A stretch of DNA of 64,000 nt, from the NCBI GenBank assembly GCA_958295775.1, contig CATQHC010000003.1:124001-188000 (forward strand), read 5' to 3'. The position numbers were made by a program, and so were the translations under genes. Of this stretch, positions 24,933 through 34,033 are shown one piece after another (positions within the stretch are counted from its first letter, which is position 1; the number at the start of each line of letters is the position of its first letter). The notes beneath the pieces were generated by a model. The model saw only the letters and a list, made by a program, of their open reading frames with translations. It was not told the DNA's origin and did not search any database. The stretch comes from Chloroflexota bacterium. GTDB taxonomy: Bacteria; Chloroflexota; UBA11872; VXOZ01.

Positions 24933-26222
24933 ATGTCGAGAATACTGAAGACATTGACGCTGATCGTCGTGGTGAGTGCGCTGGTGCTGTTTGCAGCAGC
25001 GTGTGCCGCTGAGCCGGCCGCCGAGCCGGAGATGGCCGAGAAGGAAGAGATGGCAGCCGCGCCAGTGGTGAAGATTGGCGTGCTGCTTCCGTTTACCGGG
25101 CCTTTGGGTGAGTTTGGCGCGGCCTTTGAGAAGGCGGCAGCCCTCGCCGAAGAGCATTTGGCTGCAGGCGGCTATCCGATAGAGATCGTCTACGGTGACA
25201 CCGAGACGAATCCGACGGCAGCCGTGGAGGCGGCCCGCAAGCTGGTGGACGTAGACCAGGTGCACGCGCTGATTGGCGCCGCGGCCAGTAGCTCCAGTTT
25301 GGCCGTTGCCGAGTCGGTGACCATCCCCAAGGGCGTGCCCCAGATTTCCTACGCCTCTACGTCGCCGCTGCTCACGATTCTGCCCGCTGACGAGGGCCAG
25401 GACTTTCTGTTCCGCACCGTGCCATCGGATGCGCTGCAGGGGGTGGTGCTGGCGGGCGTGGCCGCGGAGCAGGGCTATACGAACGTGGCCATCCTTTACG
25501 TCAACAATCCGTACGGCCAGGGCCTGAAGGACAACTTCCAGGCAGCATTCGAGGCTGCCGGCGGCTCGGTGAGCGCCGCGGTGCCCCATGACGAAGCGGA
25601 TTCCACCACCTACGTGGCGGAACTGCGCAAAGCAATCGAAGGCGAGCCGGAGGTGCTGCTGGCGTTGAGTTATGCCGGCCATGCGACCATCTATCTGCGG
25701 GAAGCCATCGAGAATGACTTCATTACGAAGTTCCTTTTCGTGGACGGCACCCGATCGGAAGAGATCATCAAGGCAGTCGGCGCTGAGAATCTCGAGGGCA
25801 TGTTTGGCACGGCGCCGGGTTCAGCCGACACGCCGTCGCTTGAACTCTTCACGGCAGACTATCAGGCGAAGTACGGCGAGTTGCCGCCGCTGCCCTTCAT
25901 GACCAACGTCTACGACTCCATCGTCATTGCGGCCTTGGCGGCACTGGCGGCGGAAGTATCCGGTGTGGAGGTCACGCCCGCTGCGGTGCGTGACATGCTG
26001 CGCACGGTCTCCAATCCTGACGGCGACGTGGCTGCGGCCGGCGCGGCCGGGGTCAAGGCGGCAATTGAAACCCTCCGCGCAGGCGGGAGCATTAACTACG
26101 AAGGCGCCGCAGGCGCACATGACTTCGATGCGAATGGCGACGTGGTCACGCCTATCGAGGTCTGGAAGTACGCCGGCGGCACTATTGAGAGTGTGCGCAC
26201 GGAGGAAGTCACGATAGAGTAA
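24933..26222 (+). CDS. Liv-type ABC transporter substrate-binding lipoprotein
   Basis: Periplasmic-type binding protein of the branched-chain amino acid/amide family (peripla_BP_6), 429 residues. Lipoprotein signal with lipobox FAAAC near residue 24, then an Ala/Glu/Pro-rich linker. Mature domain opens with VKIGVLLPFTGPLGEFG, with VYGDTETNPTAAVEAARKLV and LIGAAASSSSLAVAE following, the usual two-lobe LivK layout. GGAGGAAGGG just before the ATG at 24933 decides the start. No permease or ATPase genes are adjacent, so it relies on a transporter encoded elsewhere. A strong terminator follows. Confidence 0.93.
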   Translation: MSRILKTLTLIVVVSALVLFAAACAAEPAAEPEMAEKEEMAAAPVVKIGVLLPFTGPLGEFGAAFEKAAALAEEHLAAGGYPIEIVYGDTETNPTAAVEAARKLVDVDQVHALIGAAASSSSLAVAESVTIPKGVPQISYASTSPLLTILPADEGQDFLFRTVPSDALQGVVLAGVAAEQGYTNVAILYVNNPYGQGLKDNFQAAFEAAGGSVSAAVPHDEADSTTYVAELRKAIEGEPEVLLALSYAGHATIYLREAIENDFITKFLFVDGTRSEEIIKAVGAENLEGMFGTAPGSADTPSLELFTADYQAKYGELPPLPFMTNVYDSIVIAALAALAAEVSGVEVTPAAVRDMLRTVSNPDGDVAAAGAAGVKAAIETLRAGGSINYEGAAGAHDFDANGDVVTPIEVWKYAGGTIESVRTEEVTIE

Positions 26223-26252
26223 CTGCCCTCATTTTCTAAGGGTGTGAAAAGA

Positions 26253-26288
26253 ATGGAGGGCCGGCCGAGCGCCGGCCCTCCATCTTTC
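26253..26288 (+). terminator. Strong intrinsic terminator
   Basis: 13-bp perfect stem ATGGAGGGCCGGC/GCCGGCCCTCCAT with a 5-base loop, followed by CTTT; 31 bases after the binding-protein stop. Confidence 0.85.
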
Positions 26289-26363
26289 TGCCGCGCACTG
26301 AATCAGCGCGAGTGGACCTTGAGGTTGAGCAAGCCTGTATTGACGGGCAAGAGCGCCGGTAGC

Positions 26364-26380
26364 GCAGGTTTGCAACCTGC
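26364..26380. repeat. Dispersed palindrome, inverted GCAGGTTTGCAACCTGC
   Basis: Inverted relative of the 5787 copy; preceded by GCCGGTAGC, the reverse complement of the usual flank. Confidence 0.85.
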
Positions 26381-26429
26381 GGCAGCTTCTCGGGAAAATG
26401 GGCGATCACGCCCTTCCGAAGGGTTGAGC

Positions 26430-26453
26430 ACAGGTTGCAAACCTGTGCTACCG
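26430..26453. repeat. Dispersed palindrome, ACAGGTTGCAAACCTGT
   Basis: Compensated variant of the 17-bp core (A/T closing pair in place of G/C), followed by GCTACCG. The paired change keeps the palindrome. Confidence 0.85.
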
Positions 26454-26589
26454 TTTACGCTTATTGAACTCCTGCGGCGGAACCCCTCGTGCAGAGCTCA
26501 CCGATCCTGAGCTTGTCGATGGGTCGATGGGTCGAATATGAACGGTTGCACTTGCGCCCATCTCCTTCTATGTCTTCTGCCGCCAAACC

Positions 26590-26616
26590 GTAGCGCGGGG
26601 GCTTGTCCCCCGCTCC
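26590..26616. repeat. Dispersed palindrome, GTAGCGCGGGGGCTTG type
   Basis: GCGGGGG and CCCCCGC arms around CTTGT. Copies at 26713, 31232 and 36316 (inverted). Confidence 0.85.
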
Positions 26617-26712
26617 GCATCGAGTGCAGGGTAGGTTATGTGTACAGCACCGCACACCCCGCAAAGTCTATAGTCAAGCGCGGACGCCTGACCTTCGCCT
26701 ACCGCAAAGCCG

Positions 26713-26738
26713 TAGCGCGGAGGCTTTTCCCCCACGCC
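26713..26738. repeat. Dispersed palindrome, diverged GTAGCGCGGAGGCTT copy
   Basis: Imperfect copy of the 26590 element with a TTTCCCCCAC right arm. Confidence 0.75.
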
Positions 26739-26764
26739 GACGACCCTTGCGCGACTTCGCATGC

Positions 26765-26803
26765 TCCCTCTCCCAAGACTGGGAGAGGGCTGGGGTGAGG
26801 GTT
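26765..26803. repeat. Dispersed palindrome, CCCTCTCCC type
   Basis: CCCTCTCCCA and TGGGAGAGGG arms, followed by GGTGAGGGTTGA, inverted relative to the copy at 7128. Confidence 0.8.
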
Positions 26804-26946
26804 GAGAGTTGAAACTGCCCGTTGCGCGTGTGGGACAGGCCGTGTGGTTCAGCACCTAACACCCCGCAGAGTCTATAATCAAGGGAGAAATATACGCTCT
26901 TAACCATTACACCGAGAACGGCAGCGCATACAGGAGAGACCACCGC

Positions 26947-27774
26947 ATGACGACCAAGTATCTTTACGGCAAAATGACGTGGCCGGAGATTAAGGAAGCG
27001 GCAGCGCAGGAGCGGGTGGCTCTGCTCCCCACGGGCTGCATCGAAGACCACGGCCCGCACCTGCCGCTGGACGTGGACGTGCTGCTCCCCAGCACCATCT
27101 GCGAGCGCACGGCAGAGCAGATTCCTGAGCAATGTGTCGTGGTTCCGGCCGTCGCCCACGGCTATGATCCGCACCACTTGGACTTTCCCGGTGTGATCCA
27201 CGTGGACGGCGACGTGTTCATTCGCTATCTCGTGGATATCTGCAAATCGCTCATCCACCATGGCTTTACGCGCATCATCATGCTGAACGGCCACGGCAGC
27301 AATACGGCATTTACCGAGGTTGCCGCCCGCCTGGCGGTGATCGAAACTGAAGGCGAAGGGCTGGTTTACGCGCTGAACCACTGGGGCATCGCCGAGGTGC
27401 GCAAGGTGGTGGCCGAACTGCGGGATTCGCCCCACGGCGGCATGTCCCACGGCGGCGAGTTGGAAACGAGCCTCTACCTCGCCATCGATCCCGATAACGT
27501 CTACATGGACAAAGCGGCGGCGGAAATCCCGCCGGACGTGCCGATGAGCCTGGGCGGGTGGAACGACTTGGTCGCCGGCCGTGCCGACGAGGCCAACCAT
27601 GTGGCGGCAATGCCCTACTGGAGCACCTTTTCCAAGACCGGCGTGCGCGGCGATCCCACGGTGGCGACTGCCGAGAAAGGGGAAAAGTTCTTGGAGGCTG
27701 CGGTACGCGGCCTGGCCCAGATGGTGCGCGATTTACGAGAGCTTGAGATCAATCCGCGCGTAGACCACCATTAG
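26947..27774 (+). CDS. Creatininase family protein
   Basis: Metal-dependent amidohydrolase family that includes creatininase, the FAPy deformylase ArfB and mycofactocin MftE. 275 residues. Seen: LLPTGCIEDHGPHLPLDVD (about 26-44) with metal-binding Glu and His, the MLNGHGSNTAF motif near 118, and the second metal site in GGMSHGGELETSL near 168-180. GGAGAG lies about 10 bases before the ATG. It stands alone between repeat-rich gaps, so the substrate cannot be inferred from context. Confidence 0.92.
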   Translation: MTTKYLYGKMTWPEIKEAAAQERVALLPTGCIEDHGPHLPLDVDVLLPSTICERTAEQIPEQCVVVPAVAHGYDPHHLDFPGVIHVDGDVFIRYLVDICKSLIHHGFTRIIMLNGHGSNTAFTEVAARLAVIETEGEGLVYALNHWGIAEVRKVVAELRDSPHGGMSHGGELETSLYLAIDPDNVYMDKAAAEIPPDVPMSLGGWNDLVAGRADEANHVAAMPYWSTFSKTGVRGDPTVATAEKGEKFLEAAVRGLAQMVRDLRELEINPRVDHH

Positions 27775-27870
27775 CGCCTGTTCAGCCCAATTCTGGCAAA
27801 GAACAGAACCCTCGTCCTGTCACCTTACCGTAATGCGGGAGAAGACTAGGCAAATAGAACTTCTGTCTTA

Positions 27871-27955
27871 TCCCCTCTCCCGTGACGGGTGAGAGTAAGG
27901 TGAATAGAATGTCCGTCTTGTCCCCTCTCCCGCCGGGAGAGGGTTAGGGTGAGGG
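27871..27955. repeat. Two CCCTCTCCC-type palindromes in tandem
   Basis: First unit CCCCTCTCCCGTGACGGG near 27871, second CCCCTCTCCCGCCGGGAGAG near 27922, with the shared spacer pattern GGTGAATAGAA-TGTC between them. No gene lies in 27775-28056. Confidence 0.75.
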
Positions 27956-28056
27956 GGAAGCAATGGGATTGGATTTCGCCGAATAGGTGAAAGCGCCGTT
28001 TCTTCGTTCAACCTGTGCCTTTGAAATGTGCATAACGCTAGAAGGAGTACTGCCTG

Positions 28057-29787
28057 TTGGAGACCTCCGTCACCCCAGACCCGCCAATACAATCGCAGTC
28101 TCGTCAGCCCGGTGGAATTTCCCCACCCAATCATGTCGGCGAAGAGCCCTCACCCCGTCAATCCGACCAAGGGCCCACAATCCGTCATTCCGGCAATGAG
28201 ACCTCCCTGCGTCATTCCCGCGAAAGCGGGAATCCATCTTCTCTTCCTAGGAAGACCCGCGAGTGCGTCGTAGTGCTGGACTTCGGCTCTCAGTACAGCC
28301 CGCTTATCGTGCGCCGCATCCGTGAATGCGGCGTGTATGCGGAACTCATGCCCTACGACGCGGATGAGGCAGCTATCCGCGCTCTCAATCCCCGCGCCTT
28401 GGTGCTCTCCGGCGGACCGTCCAGCGCCTACGCGCCTGGCGCGCCCCATCCGCAGCCGTACGTCTGGCAGGGCAAGCTGCCGGTGCTGGGCATTTGCTAC
28501 GGCATGCAGCTCATGGCACAGGCGTTGGGCGGCAGCGTGGAGCCCGCTGAGCGGCGCGAATACGGCCATGCCATGATCCAGGCGGAGGATGCCGCTGGAA
28601 TTTTCGCAGACCTTGCCCCCGACCAGGACGTTTGGATGAGCCACGGCGACCACATCACGGCGCTGCCGCCAGAATTTCAGGTGCTGGCGTCGTCGGCCAA
28701 CGCGCCCATTGCCGCCATGGGCAACGCACAGGGCATGATCGGCATTCAGTTCCACCCGGAGGTCGCCCACACGCCCCAAGGCATGGCGATCATGCGTAAC
28801 TTCCTCTTTGAGGTCTGCGGTCTGCGCGGCGATTGGACGCCCGCCGCCTTCATCGATGAGGCCGTGGCCGACATTCAGCGGCAGGTAGGCGAGCAGCGGG
28901 TGATTTTGGCCCTTTCAGGCGGCGTTGACTCCACCGTGGCGGCGGCGCTTCTCCACCGGGCCATTGGCGACCGCCTCATCAACGTATTCGTGGACAACGG
29001 CCTGCTACGCCTCAACGAACCGGACTGGGTCGAAGAAAGCCTCACGCGCCTCGGCATTCCCGTGCGGCGGGTGGACGCCCGCGCCCGATTCTTAAATGCG
29101 TTAGCGGATGTTGCAGACCCTGAGAAAAAGAGGCGCATCATCGGCGAGACGTTCATTGACGTCTTCGAGGACGAGGCCCAGCGCCACGCGCCGGTGGACT
29201 TCCTGGCCCAGGGCACGATCTATTCCGACGTGATCGAGAGTCGCGCGCCGGATTCAAAAGCTGCCGCGCGCATCAAGAGCCACCACAACGTGGGCGGCCT
29301 GCCGGAAACCATGCGCCTCACCCTCGTCGAACCGCTGCGCAAACTCTTCAAGGACGAGGTGCGCACCGTGGGCGAGGAACTGGGACTGCCCCACGAACTC
29401 GTCTGGCGCCACCCGTTTCCGGGACCGGGTCTCGCCGTGCGCGTGCTCGGCGCGGTGACGGAAGAGAAGCTACACATTGTGCGTCTGGCGGATGCCATCC
29501 TCACCGAGGAACTCCGCGCCGCCGCGCTGTATGAAAAATACTGGCAGGTGCTGGCCGTGCTGCCGGACGTGCAGAGCGTCGGCGTGATGGGCGACGAACG
29601 CACCTACGACCACCTGGTCGCTCTGCGCGCCATCGAGAGCCAGGACGCCATGACCGCCAATTGGGCCCACATCCCCCACGACGTGCTGGCCCGCATCTCC
29701 AGCCGCATCGTCAACGAAGTCCCCCACGTCAATCGCGTGGTCTACGACATCACCAACAAACCTCCAGCCACCATCGAGTGGGAGTGA
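28057..29787 (+). CDS. guaA: GMP synthase (glutamine-hydrolysing) with a repeat-derived N-terminal extension
   Basis: Converts XMP to GMP. 576 residues from a TTG start. Glutaminase domain: [19 protein letters not shown], nucleophile Cys147 in LGICYGMQ, His-Glu in [13 protein letters not shown] pyrophosphatase domain: PP-loop [14 protein letters not shown]-terminal dimerisation domain ends with [15 protein letters not shown] at 28043-28047 lies 9 bases before the TTG and supports this start. Residues 1 to about 70 have no GuaA counterpart; codons for [11 protein letters not shown] come from a GTCATTCC-type repeat (28211-28236). The only later in-frame candidate is a GTG at 28273, which would begin inside the first conserved strand. 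Confidence 0.95.
   Translation: METSVTPDPPIQSQSRQPGGISPPNHVGEEPSPRQSDQGPTIRHSGNETSLRHSRESGNPSSLPRKTRECVVVLDFGSQYSPLIVRRIRECGVYAELMPYDADEAAIRALNPRALVLSGGPSSAYAPGAPHPQPYVWQGKLPVLGICYGMQLMAQALGGSVEPAERREYGHAMIQAEDAAGIFADLAPDQDVWMSHGDHITALPPEFQVLASSANAPIAAMGNAQGMIGIQFHPEVAHTPQGMAIMRNFLFEVCGLRGDWTPAAFIDEAVADIQRQVGEQRVILALSGGVDSTVAAALLHRAIGDRLINVFVDNGLLRLNEPDWVEESLTRLGIPVRRVDARARFLNALADVADPEKKRRIIGETFIDVFEDEAQRHAPVDFLAQGTIYSDVIESRAPDSKAAARIKSHHNVGGLPETMRLTLVEPLRKLFKDEVRTVGEELGLPHELVWRHPFPGPGLAVRVLGAVTEEKLHIVRLADAILTEELRAAALYEKYWQVLAVLPDVQSVGVMGDERTYDHLVALRAIESQDAMTANWAHIPHDVLARISSRIVNEVPHVNRVVYDITNKPPATIEWE
28211..28236. repeat. GTCATTCC-type palindromic repeat inside guaA
   Basis: ATTCCCGC/GCGGGAAT arms around GAAA; translated in-frame within the guaA extension. 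Partial copies precede it at 28184-28197 (CGTCATTCCGGCAATGAG). Confidence 0.85.
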
Positions 29788-29888
29788 GGCAAGGGTTTCT
29801 TAGGCGCTGCTAGAGTGGTGGGACTCGCAGGATCCCCTCTGCCCCACCTCCCCCCTTAGTGTTCCCGCAACAGTGAGATTAGTATCAC

Positions 29889-29918
29889 GTAGGGGGCACG
29901 ATATGTCGTGCCCCCTAC
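29889..29918. repeat. 30-bp palindrome, GGGGGCACGA type
   Basis: Near-perfect; one extra G/C pair and a central ATAT variant relative to the copy at 15126. Confidence 0.85.
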
Positions 29919-29948
29919 ACCTGCGTGCGCGTGGTTGCGGCGAATTCA

Positions 29949-29988
29949 ACCCTCACCCCGGCCCTCTCTCCCAGTCATGGGAGAGGGG
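29949..29988. repeat. Dispersed palindrome, CCCTCTC type
   Basis: AACCCTCACC leader, then CTCTCCCA and TGGGAGAG arms; same order as the copy at 7128. Confidence 0.75.
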
Positions 29989-30134
29989 GCTATCGGAGCG
30001 GCACGAGGGTCTAGCGGAGTTTGCCGAGACTGAGCAGGGGGCGTTGCGGAGCGATGGGAGTTGGGCCGGCTCGGAATGGAGAACCGCGAGTTTTTCCGAC
30101 GGTGCTCCTTATGTTGATCTGTAGCTAGGCCACC

Positions 30135-31202
30135 CTACGCCGCAGCCAGGGTGGCTTCCATGCGGCGGCCGAGGGCGGTGACGCCGAGGAGGAACACGGC
30201 GCAGATGGCGAAGCCGATGGCGAGGTCTACCCATACTTCGGCGAGGCCGGCGCCGCGGATGGCGATATCGAACAGCGGGGAGAGGAAGTAGTAGGTGGGG
30301 AAGACTTTCGCGATCCACTGGGGCAGGTTCGGCCAGATGAAGAAGACGACGGGCACGAGCAGTACGATAGCGCCGGACTTCCAGATGGTATAGAGCGCTT
30401 TCGTATCTTTGGCGAAGGAGCCGAGCATCAGGCCGACCTCCACCGCCATGAGCGTCGCCAGCACGAGCACGAGCAGCAGCGCGGCGGTGTTGGTACCGAG
30501 CGCGCCGTTCAGCGCCAGGGTCACGACGCCGGTGGCCATGGCCAGGATGAAGCCCAATGCGCCCTTGCCGAGCAGGACGTCGCCCAAGCGGGTCGGCGTG
30601 ACGAGCAGTGCGGTGAGCGTCCGTTTTTCCTTCTCTTCCACGAGACTAGTCGCCGGTGTCAAAGCCCCCGCAATGAGTACCGCCATGAGCACGATCAACG
30701 GCAGCAGGCGGGAGACGATGGGCACGGACTCGCCATCGCCGACGGTGATAGTTTCCACGTCAATTGGCGCGGGAGAGCCCGCCACCTCGCGGATGAGGTC
30801 GACCATGGTCACTCCCAACACGACGCGGTTGGCGGCCAGGCTCTGTCCGCCAAAGAAGAATTGCACGTTGGGCATCTGGCCGGCCTGCAAGGCACCGTCA
30901 AAGCCCGTGGGCAGTATGAGACCGGCGTCGAGATCGTTATTCTCTACCATCTGTTTCAGGACGGCGGCGGATTCAGGAAACGTCACTTGGACGCCCTCCA
31001 TCGCGCTGGCGTTACGGACGATCTGCGAGTCGCCTTCATCCACGATGCCGAGCCGGGGCGCGGGGTCGAAGAGGCTGCCGAACACTACGCGAATCAAGAG
31101 CGTGAGAATCACGGGCAGGGCGATGGCATACAGAAAGATGGGTGAGCGCGGCCCGACGCCCAAGTCCTTACGCAACAGGTGCCACGCGTGTACACCTACC
31201 AT
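30135..31202 (-). CDS. ABC-2 type transporter permease
   Basis: 355 residues. One N-terminal helix (about 22-42), an extracytoplasmic domain of about 130 residues (LGIVDEGDSQIVRNA, DAGLILPTGFDGAL), then five C-terminal helices beginning near 160 (LLPLIVLMAVLIAGALTPA). The conserved EEKEKRTLTALLVTP motif after the second helix is the ABC-2 family signature. This is the ABC2_membrane_3 layout of Na+ or drug exporters such as NatB. No ATPase gene lies next to it, and the next gene downstream on this strand is not in the window's operon. GGAGA precedes the ATG. Confidence 0.87.
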   Translation of the reverse strand: MVGVHAWHLLRKDLGVGPRSPIFLYAIALPVILTLLIRVVFGSLFDPAPRLGIVDEGDSQIVRNASAMEGVQVTFPESAAVLKQMVENNDLDAGLILPTGFDGALQAGQMPNVQFFFGGQSLAANRVVLGVTMVDLIREVAGSPAPIDVETITVGDGESVPIVSRLLPLIVLMAVLIAGALTPATSLVEEKEKRTLTALLVTPTRLGDVLLGKGALGFILAMATGVVTLALNGALGTNTAALLLVLVLATLMAVEVGLMLGSFAKDTKALYTIWKSGAIVLLVPVVFFIWPNLPQWIAKVFPTYYFLSPLFDIAIRGAGLAEVWVDLAIGFAICAVFLLGVTALGRRMEATLAAA

Positions 31203-31231
31203 GGTGTCTCCGCCTTTCGCTCTATATCCTT

Positions 31232-31258
31232 GTAGCGCGGGGGCTTGTCCCCCGCTCC
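31232..31258. repeat. Dispersed palindrome, GTAGCGCGGGGGCTTG type
   Basis: Identical core to the copy at 26590, followed by a degenerate inverted half at 31299-31318 (AGCGGGACAAGCCCGC). Confidence 0.85.
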
Positions 31259-31380
31259 TCGTTACCGCATCTTATCTTCAGCATCTGCATAGTGCCACAG
31301 TAGCGGGACAAGCCCGCCACGAATTACCAGCAAGAATCGCACGTATTTTGAGAATATCCAGCCTGAATTGGTAAATGGGC

Positions 31381-32988
31381 TCACGCGATGAAAACTGCCC
31401 CTTCGCCGCGGGGATCGGCGCCGCCGTCCACTGTGCCGTCAGCCGCGAGCGTGACGAGTTGGCAGAGCGCGAATCGCGACGGATAGCTGATTGGGTCCTG
31501 CTCAACCGTGAATCCCCGCGCGCGCAGGGCGGCGCACGTGTCCGTGCGCAGGCGGGCGTCGCACCAGATGGTGTCGCCCTCGGCGTGGATGCGGGGCGCC
31601 ACCACCGCTTCCGTGGCGCTCATGTTGAAATCAACGACGTTGGTAAACGCCTGCACGAGCGCGCTCAGGATGGCGTTGCCGCCCGGCGCGCCCCAGGCCA
31701 GCACGGGCCGGCCCGCCTGCGTGGCGATAGCCGGCATCATCAAGTGCAGCCGCGCCTTGCCGGGGGCGAAGGAACTGGCGCGCCCCGGCCGGGGATCGAA
31801 GCGGTTCATGCCGTTGTTGTAGACGAACCCGGCGCCGGGGGTGATGATCCCGGAATGGTTGCCGTTGCTGTGGGTAATGCAGGCGATGTTGCCCGCCGCA
31901 TCCACCACCGTGAGGTGGGTCGTATCCCCATGCTCTTGGGGCGGCGCGCTGCCGCCGACCGTGCCGGCAGCCACCGCCGCGCGGAGTTGCGCCGTGCGTT
32001 CCGGCGAGAGCAGCAGCGACTCCGGCGTTTGCGCCAAGACTTCCGGATCGCCCAAGTAATCGCGCCGGTCTTGATTGACCAGTTGCAGGGTCGATCCCAT
32101 GTGGGTCAGGTAGTCTGCACTGCCGTGCCCCAACGCCGGCAGGTCGAACCCGGCGAGCACGTTGAGCGCTTCCAGCAGCAGGGGCCCGCCGCCCGGCGCG
32201 CCGTTACTGTACACCGTGTAATCGCGATAGGCAGCAGCGCGGGGCGCATAGGTCACGGGCGTATAGTTCGCGAGGTCGTCGCGCGTCACGAACGCGCCGT
32301 TTTGCTCCAGGTCTTTACCGATTCTCTCCGCCAGTTCGCCGCGGTAGAAGTCGGCGGGGCCGCGTGTGGCGAGGTGATCCAACGTATCTGCATACGCCGG
32401 ATTGCGCAGTTGGTCGTCCGGATCGAACGGCATGCCGTCGGGCTTTAGATAGAGCGCGGCGCAATCCGGCGAGGCGCTCAGGCGCTCCGCGCGGCTCGGC
32501 TTGTAGGGTTCCGGTTGTTCGTGAGTGACCTGTGTCATGCCCGGCAGCACCGGAAAACCCTGCCGCGCGATGCGAATGGCCGGTTGCAGCAGGTCGCGCC
32601 AGGGCATGGTGCAGAAGCGGCGTTGCACCTCGCCCAGAGCGGCTACCGCGCCGGGCGTGCAGATGGCGGTGTAGCCCATGGTGCTGCGGAAGTCATCGAA
32701 GAGGCTTTCGCCGTTGAATTCGCCTTCGCCACGATAGTCCGCGAGCCACATGTCCGGCGTCACCCGCGACCCGGCGCGCAGGCAGCCGTCCACGATCACG
32801 TGCGCATCGTGCGCGCGCGACATCAGGTGCGCCGAGACCATGCCCCCGATGCCGCAGCTAAAGGGAGTCACAATCATCTGCACGAAGGCGGTCGCAACGG
32901 CGGCGTCGAACGCGTTGCCGCCCGCTTCCAGGACTTTCGCGCCTGCTTCGGCGGCGCGGGGGTGAACGCAGACTACTATGCCGGGCAT
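31381..32988 (-). CDS. Gamma-glutamyltransferase family protein
   Basis: N-terminal nucleophile hydrolase family (GGT/glutathione hydrolase and cephalosporin acylase relatives), 535 residues. Seen: AGAKVLEAGGNAFDAAVAT near 15-33, CGIGG near 45, and the autoprocessing site EHGDTTHLTVVD with the catalytic Thr near 356, followed by FVYNNGMNRFDPRPG and WGAPGGNAI. No signal peptide is visible, so this is a cytoplasmic form. AGAGGAGC precedes the ATG. The exact substrate is open. Confidence 0.92.
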   Translation of the reverse strand: MPGIVVCVHPRAAEAGAKVLEAGGNAFDAAVATAFVQMIVTPFSCGIGGMVSAHLMSRAHDAHVIVDGCLRAGSRVTPDMWLADYRGEGEFNGESLFDDFRSTMGYTAICTPGAVAALGEVQRRFCTMPWRDLLQPAIRIARQGFPVLPGMTQVTHEQPEPYKPSRAERLSASPDCAALYLKPDGMPFDPDDQLRNPAYADTLDHLATRGPADFYRGELAERIGKDLEQNGAFVTRDDLANYTPVTYAPRAAAYRDYTVYSNGAPGGGPLLLEALNVLAGFDLPALGHGSADYLTHMGSTLQLVNQDRRDYLGDPEVLAQTPESLLLSPERTAQLRAAVAAGTVGGSAPPQEHGDTTHLTVVDAAGNIACITHSNGNHSGIITPGAGFVYNNGMNRFDPRPGRASSFAPGKARLHLMMPAIATQAGRPVLAWGAPGGNAILSALVQAFTNVVDFNMSATEAVVAPRIHAEGDTIWCDARLRTDTCAALRARGFTVEQDPISYPSRFALCQLVTLAADGTVDGGADPRGEGAVFIA

Positions 32989-33432
32989 GCGTTGTGCTCC
33001 TCTATTACAAGATTCTGCCGCACTGCAATTATCCTCGCCGGACTTCTGCCCTTCGACCCTTCGGCAAGGTCAGGGCGAATGGTTGCATCGCGCGTTGGCC
33101 GTGTTTTCTCTAAACCCGGCTTCTTTGAAGCTGACTTCTATCTGTTGGCTGGGTTTCTTTCGTTCGTACTGAGCCTGTCGCAGTACGTACAGTGCCCGCA
33201 ACATGATTTCTCAGTTTTACTTTTGAAATCAGTAGCATAGTGGCTGGCCAGTTAGTCCGATTTTGCAGCGCGATCAATCGAGATACGTCAGTTATTCCGT
33301 CGAAAGGCTTGACCCGTGTCTGAGCCCGGTCCGGAATCTCCCCTCACTCGACCCCTGAACTCCAGAGCCAGCCGGAGTGACAGGCGAGCCGCCACGTTCC
33401 CCAGATCTCGGGCCGCCGCGTAGAGATCAAGG
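32989..33432. other. Intergenic region with degenerate repeats
   Basis: No gene. Contains fragments of a GACAGGCTCAG-type repeat near 33063-33085 and 33166-33190 (related pieces lie near 22930 and 26505), and an imperfect CCGGAGTGAC element at 33358-33382. Confidence 0.55.
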
Positions 33433-33870
33433 TCACTCCAGCCGGCCGGTGGCCGTGCCGACCACGACCGGCGTGCCGTCTTGGTTCTCGCACCAGACGT
33501 CGAGCGCGAGGCATATGCCGGGTCCCGTTTCCTCTCTCGCCGTCACCCGCGCCTTACAGAAAATGTCGTCACCGGCGTCGACGATGCCGATGAATTTGGA
33601 CGTGAGCTCGCCGTGGCGCAGCCACTCGTCGCCAAAGAGGTCGACCAGAAACTCCGTCAGGTAGCCGAGGCACATGGCGCCGGAAGCGGCCCGGGTGGGC
33701 AGACCGCTCTGCTGCGCGGCGGCCAGGTCGGTGTGGACGTTTTTTGCGGGCCAGCCGTCGAACCGGGGCCAGCCGCCGGAAAAGAGCCACGTGCGATACG
33801 ACGTGACCGTCTTCTTGCGGCCCGTCACGGTGTGGCCCACGGGCGTATCTGGGGACAGTGGCAGCATCAT
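33433..33870 (-). CDS. MaoC-like/FAS1-type hydratase
   Basis: 145-residue hot-dog fold protein. Seen: a central helix region KNVHTDLAAAQQSGLPTRAASGAMCLGYLTEFL with the conserved His-Thr-Asp pattern of the MaoC hydratase signature, then the strand-rich half LTSKFIGIVDAGDDIFCKARVTAREE. AAAGGA lies just before ATG 33870; an ATG 11 codons further upstream is possible. It is the last gene of a minus-strand set with a second MaoC-like gene and a PaaK-like ligase. Enoyl-CoA hydration is the family role; the substrate is inferred from context only. Confidence 0.82.
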   Translation of the reverse strand: MMLPLSPDTPVGHTVTGRKKTVTSYRTWLFSGGWPRFDGWPAKNVHTDLAAAQQSGLPTRAASGAMCLGYLTEFLVDLFGDEWLRHGELTSKFIGIVDAGDDIFCKARVTAREETGPGICLALDVWCENQDGTPVVVGTATGRLE

Positions 33871-33909
33871 GGAGTCCTTTTCGGTTTCTAAGTCACTTTG
33901 CATTTGATC

Positions 33910-34005
33910 CGTAATTCCGGCGAAGAGCCTGCCCCGTACTTGATACGAGGCCGGAATCCAGCTTTGGACCGGCCATGGACTCCGGCGGAAGCCGGAGTGA
34001 CGCTA
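33910..34005. repeat. Compound repeat between the two MaoC-like genes
   Basis: A GTAATTCCGGCGAAGAGC half, a segment at 33924-33946 that recurs inverted and identical over 23 bases at 61673-61695, then CCGGAATCC and a separate ACTCCGGCGGAAGCCGGAGT palindrome (33979-33999). Confidence 0.8.
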
Positions 34006-34033
34006 CCTCTGTCACCCTCTAATGCAACCGCCA

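Larger units (their letters stand above)
26289..26946. other. Repeat-rich intergenic region
   Basis: No gene. It holds at least five dispersed palindromes: 26364-26380 and 26430-26446 (GCAGG/ACAGG TTGCAA type), 26590-26616 and 26713-26738 (TAGCGCGGGGGCTTG type) and 26765-26803 (CCCTCTCCC type). Two near-direct copies of a stretch read as GCGGACGCC... and CGCAGAGTCTATA flank the palindromes (26662-26672 and 26865-26880 share AGTCTATA). Confidence 0.6.
29788..30134. other. guaA downstream region with two dispersed palindromes
   Basis: No gene. Contains the GGGGCACGA-type palindrome (29889-29918) and a CCCTCTC-type one (29949-29988). No clear terminator for guaA other than these. Confidence 0.6.

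Noticed and set aside
26223-26946. A CRISPR array or transposon end in the repeat-rich gap.
   Set aside because: The repeats are palindromes of different types at irregular spacing with no constant-length spacers, and no transposase or target-site duplication is visible.
31375-32448. A 357-codon plus-strand frame opposite the gamma-glutamyltransferase gene.
   Set aside because: The opposite strand has all the GGT motifs in order. The plus-strand frame is Arg/Ala/Gly/His-rich with no ribosome site.
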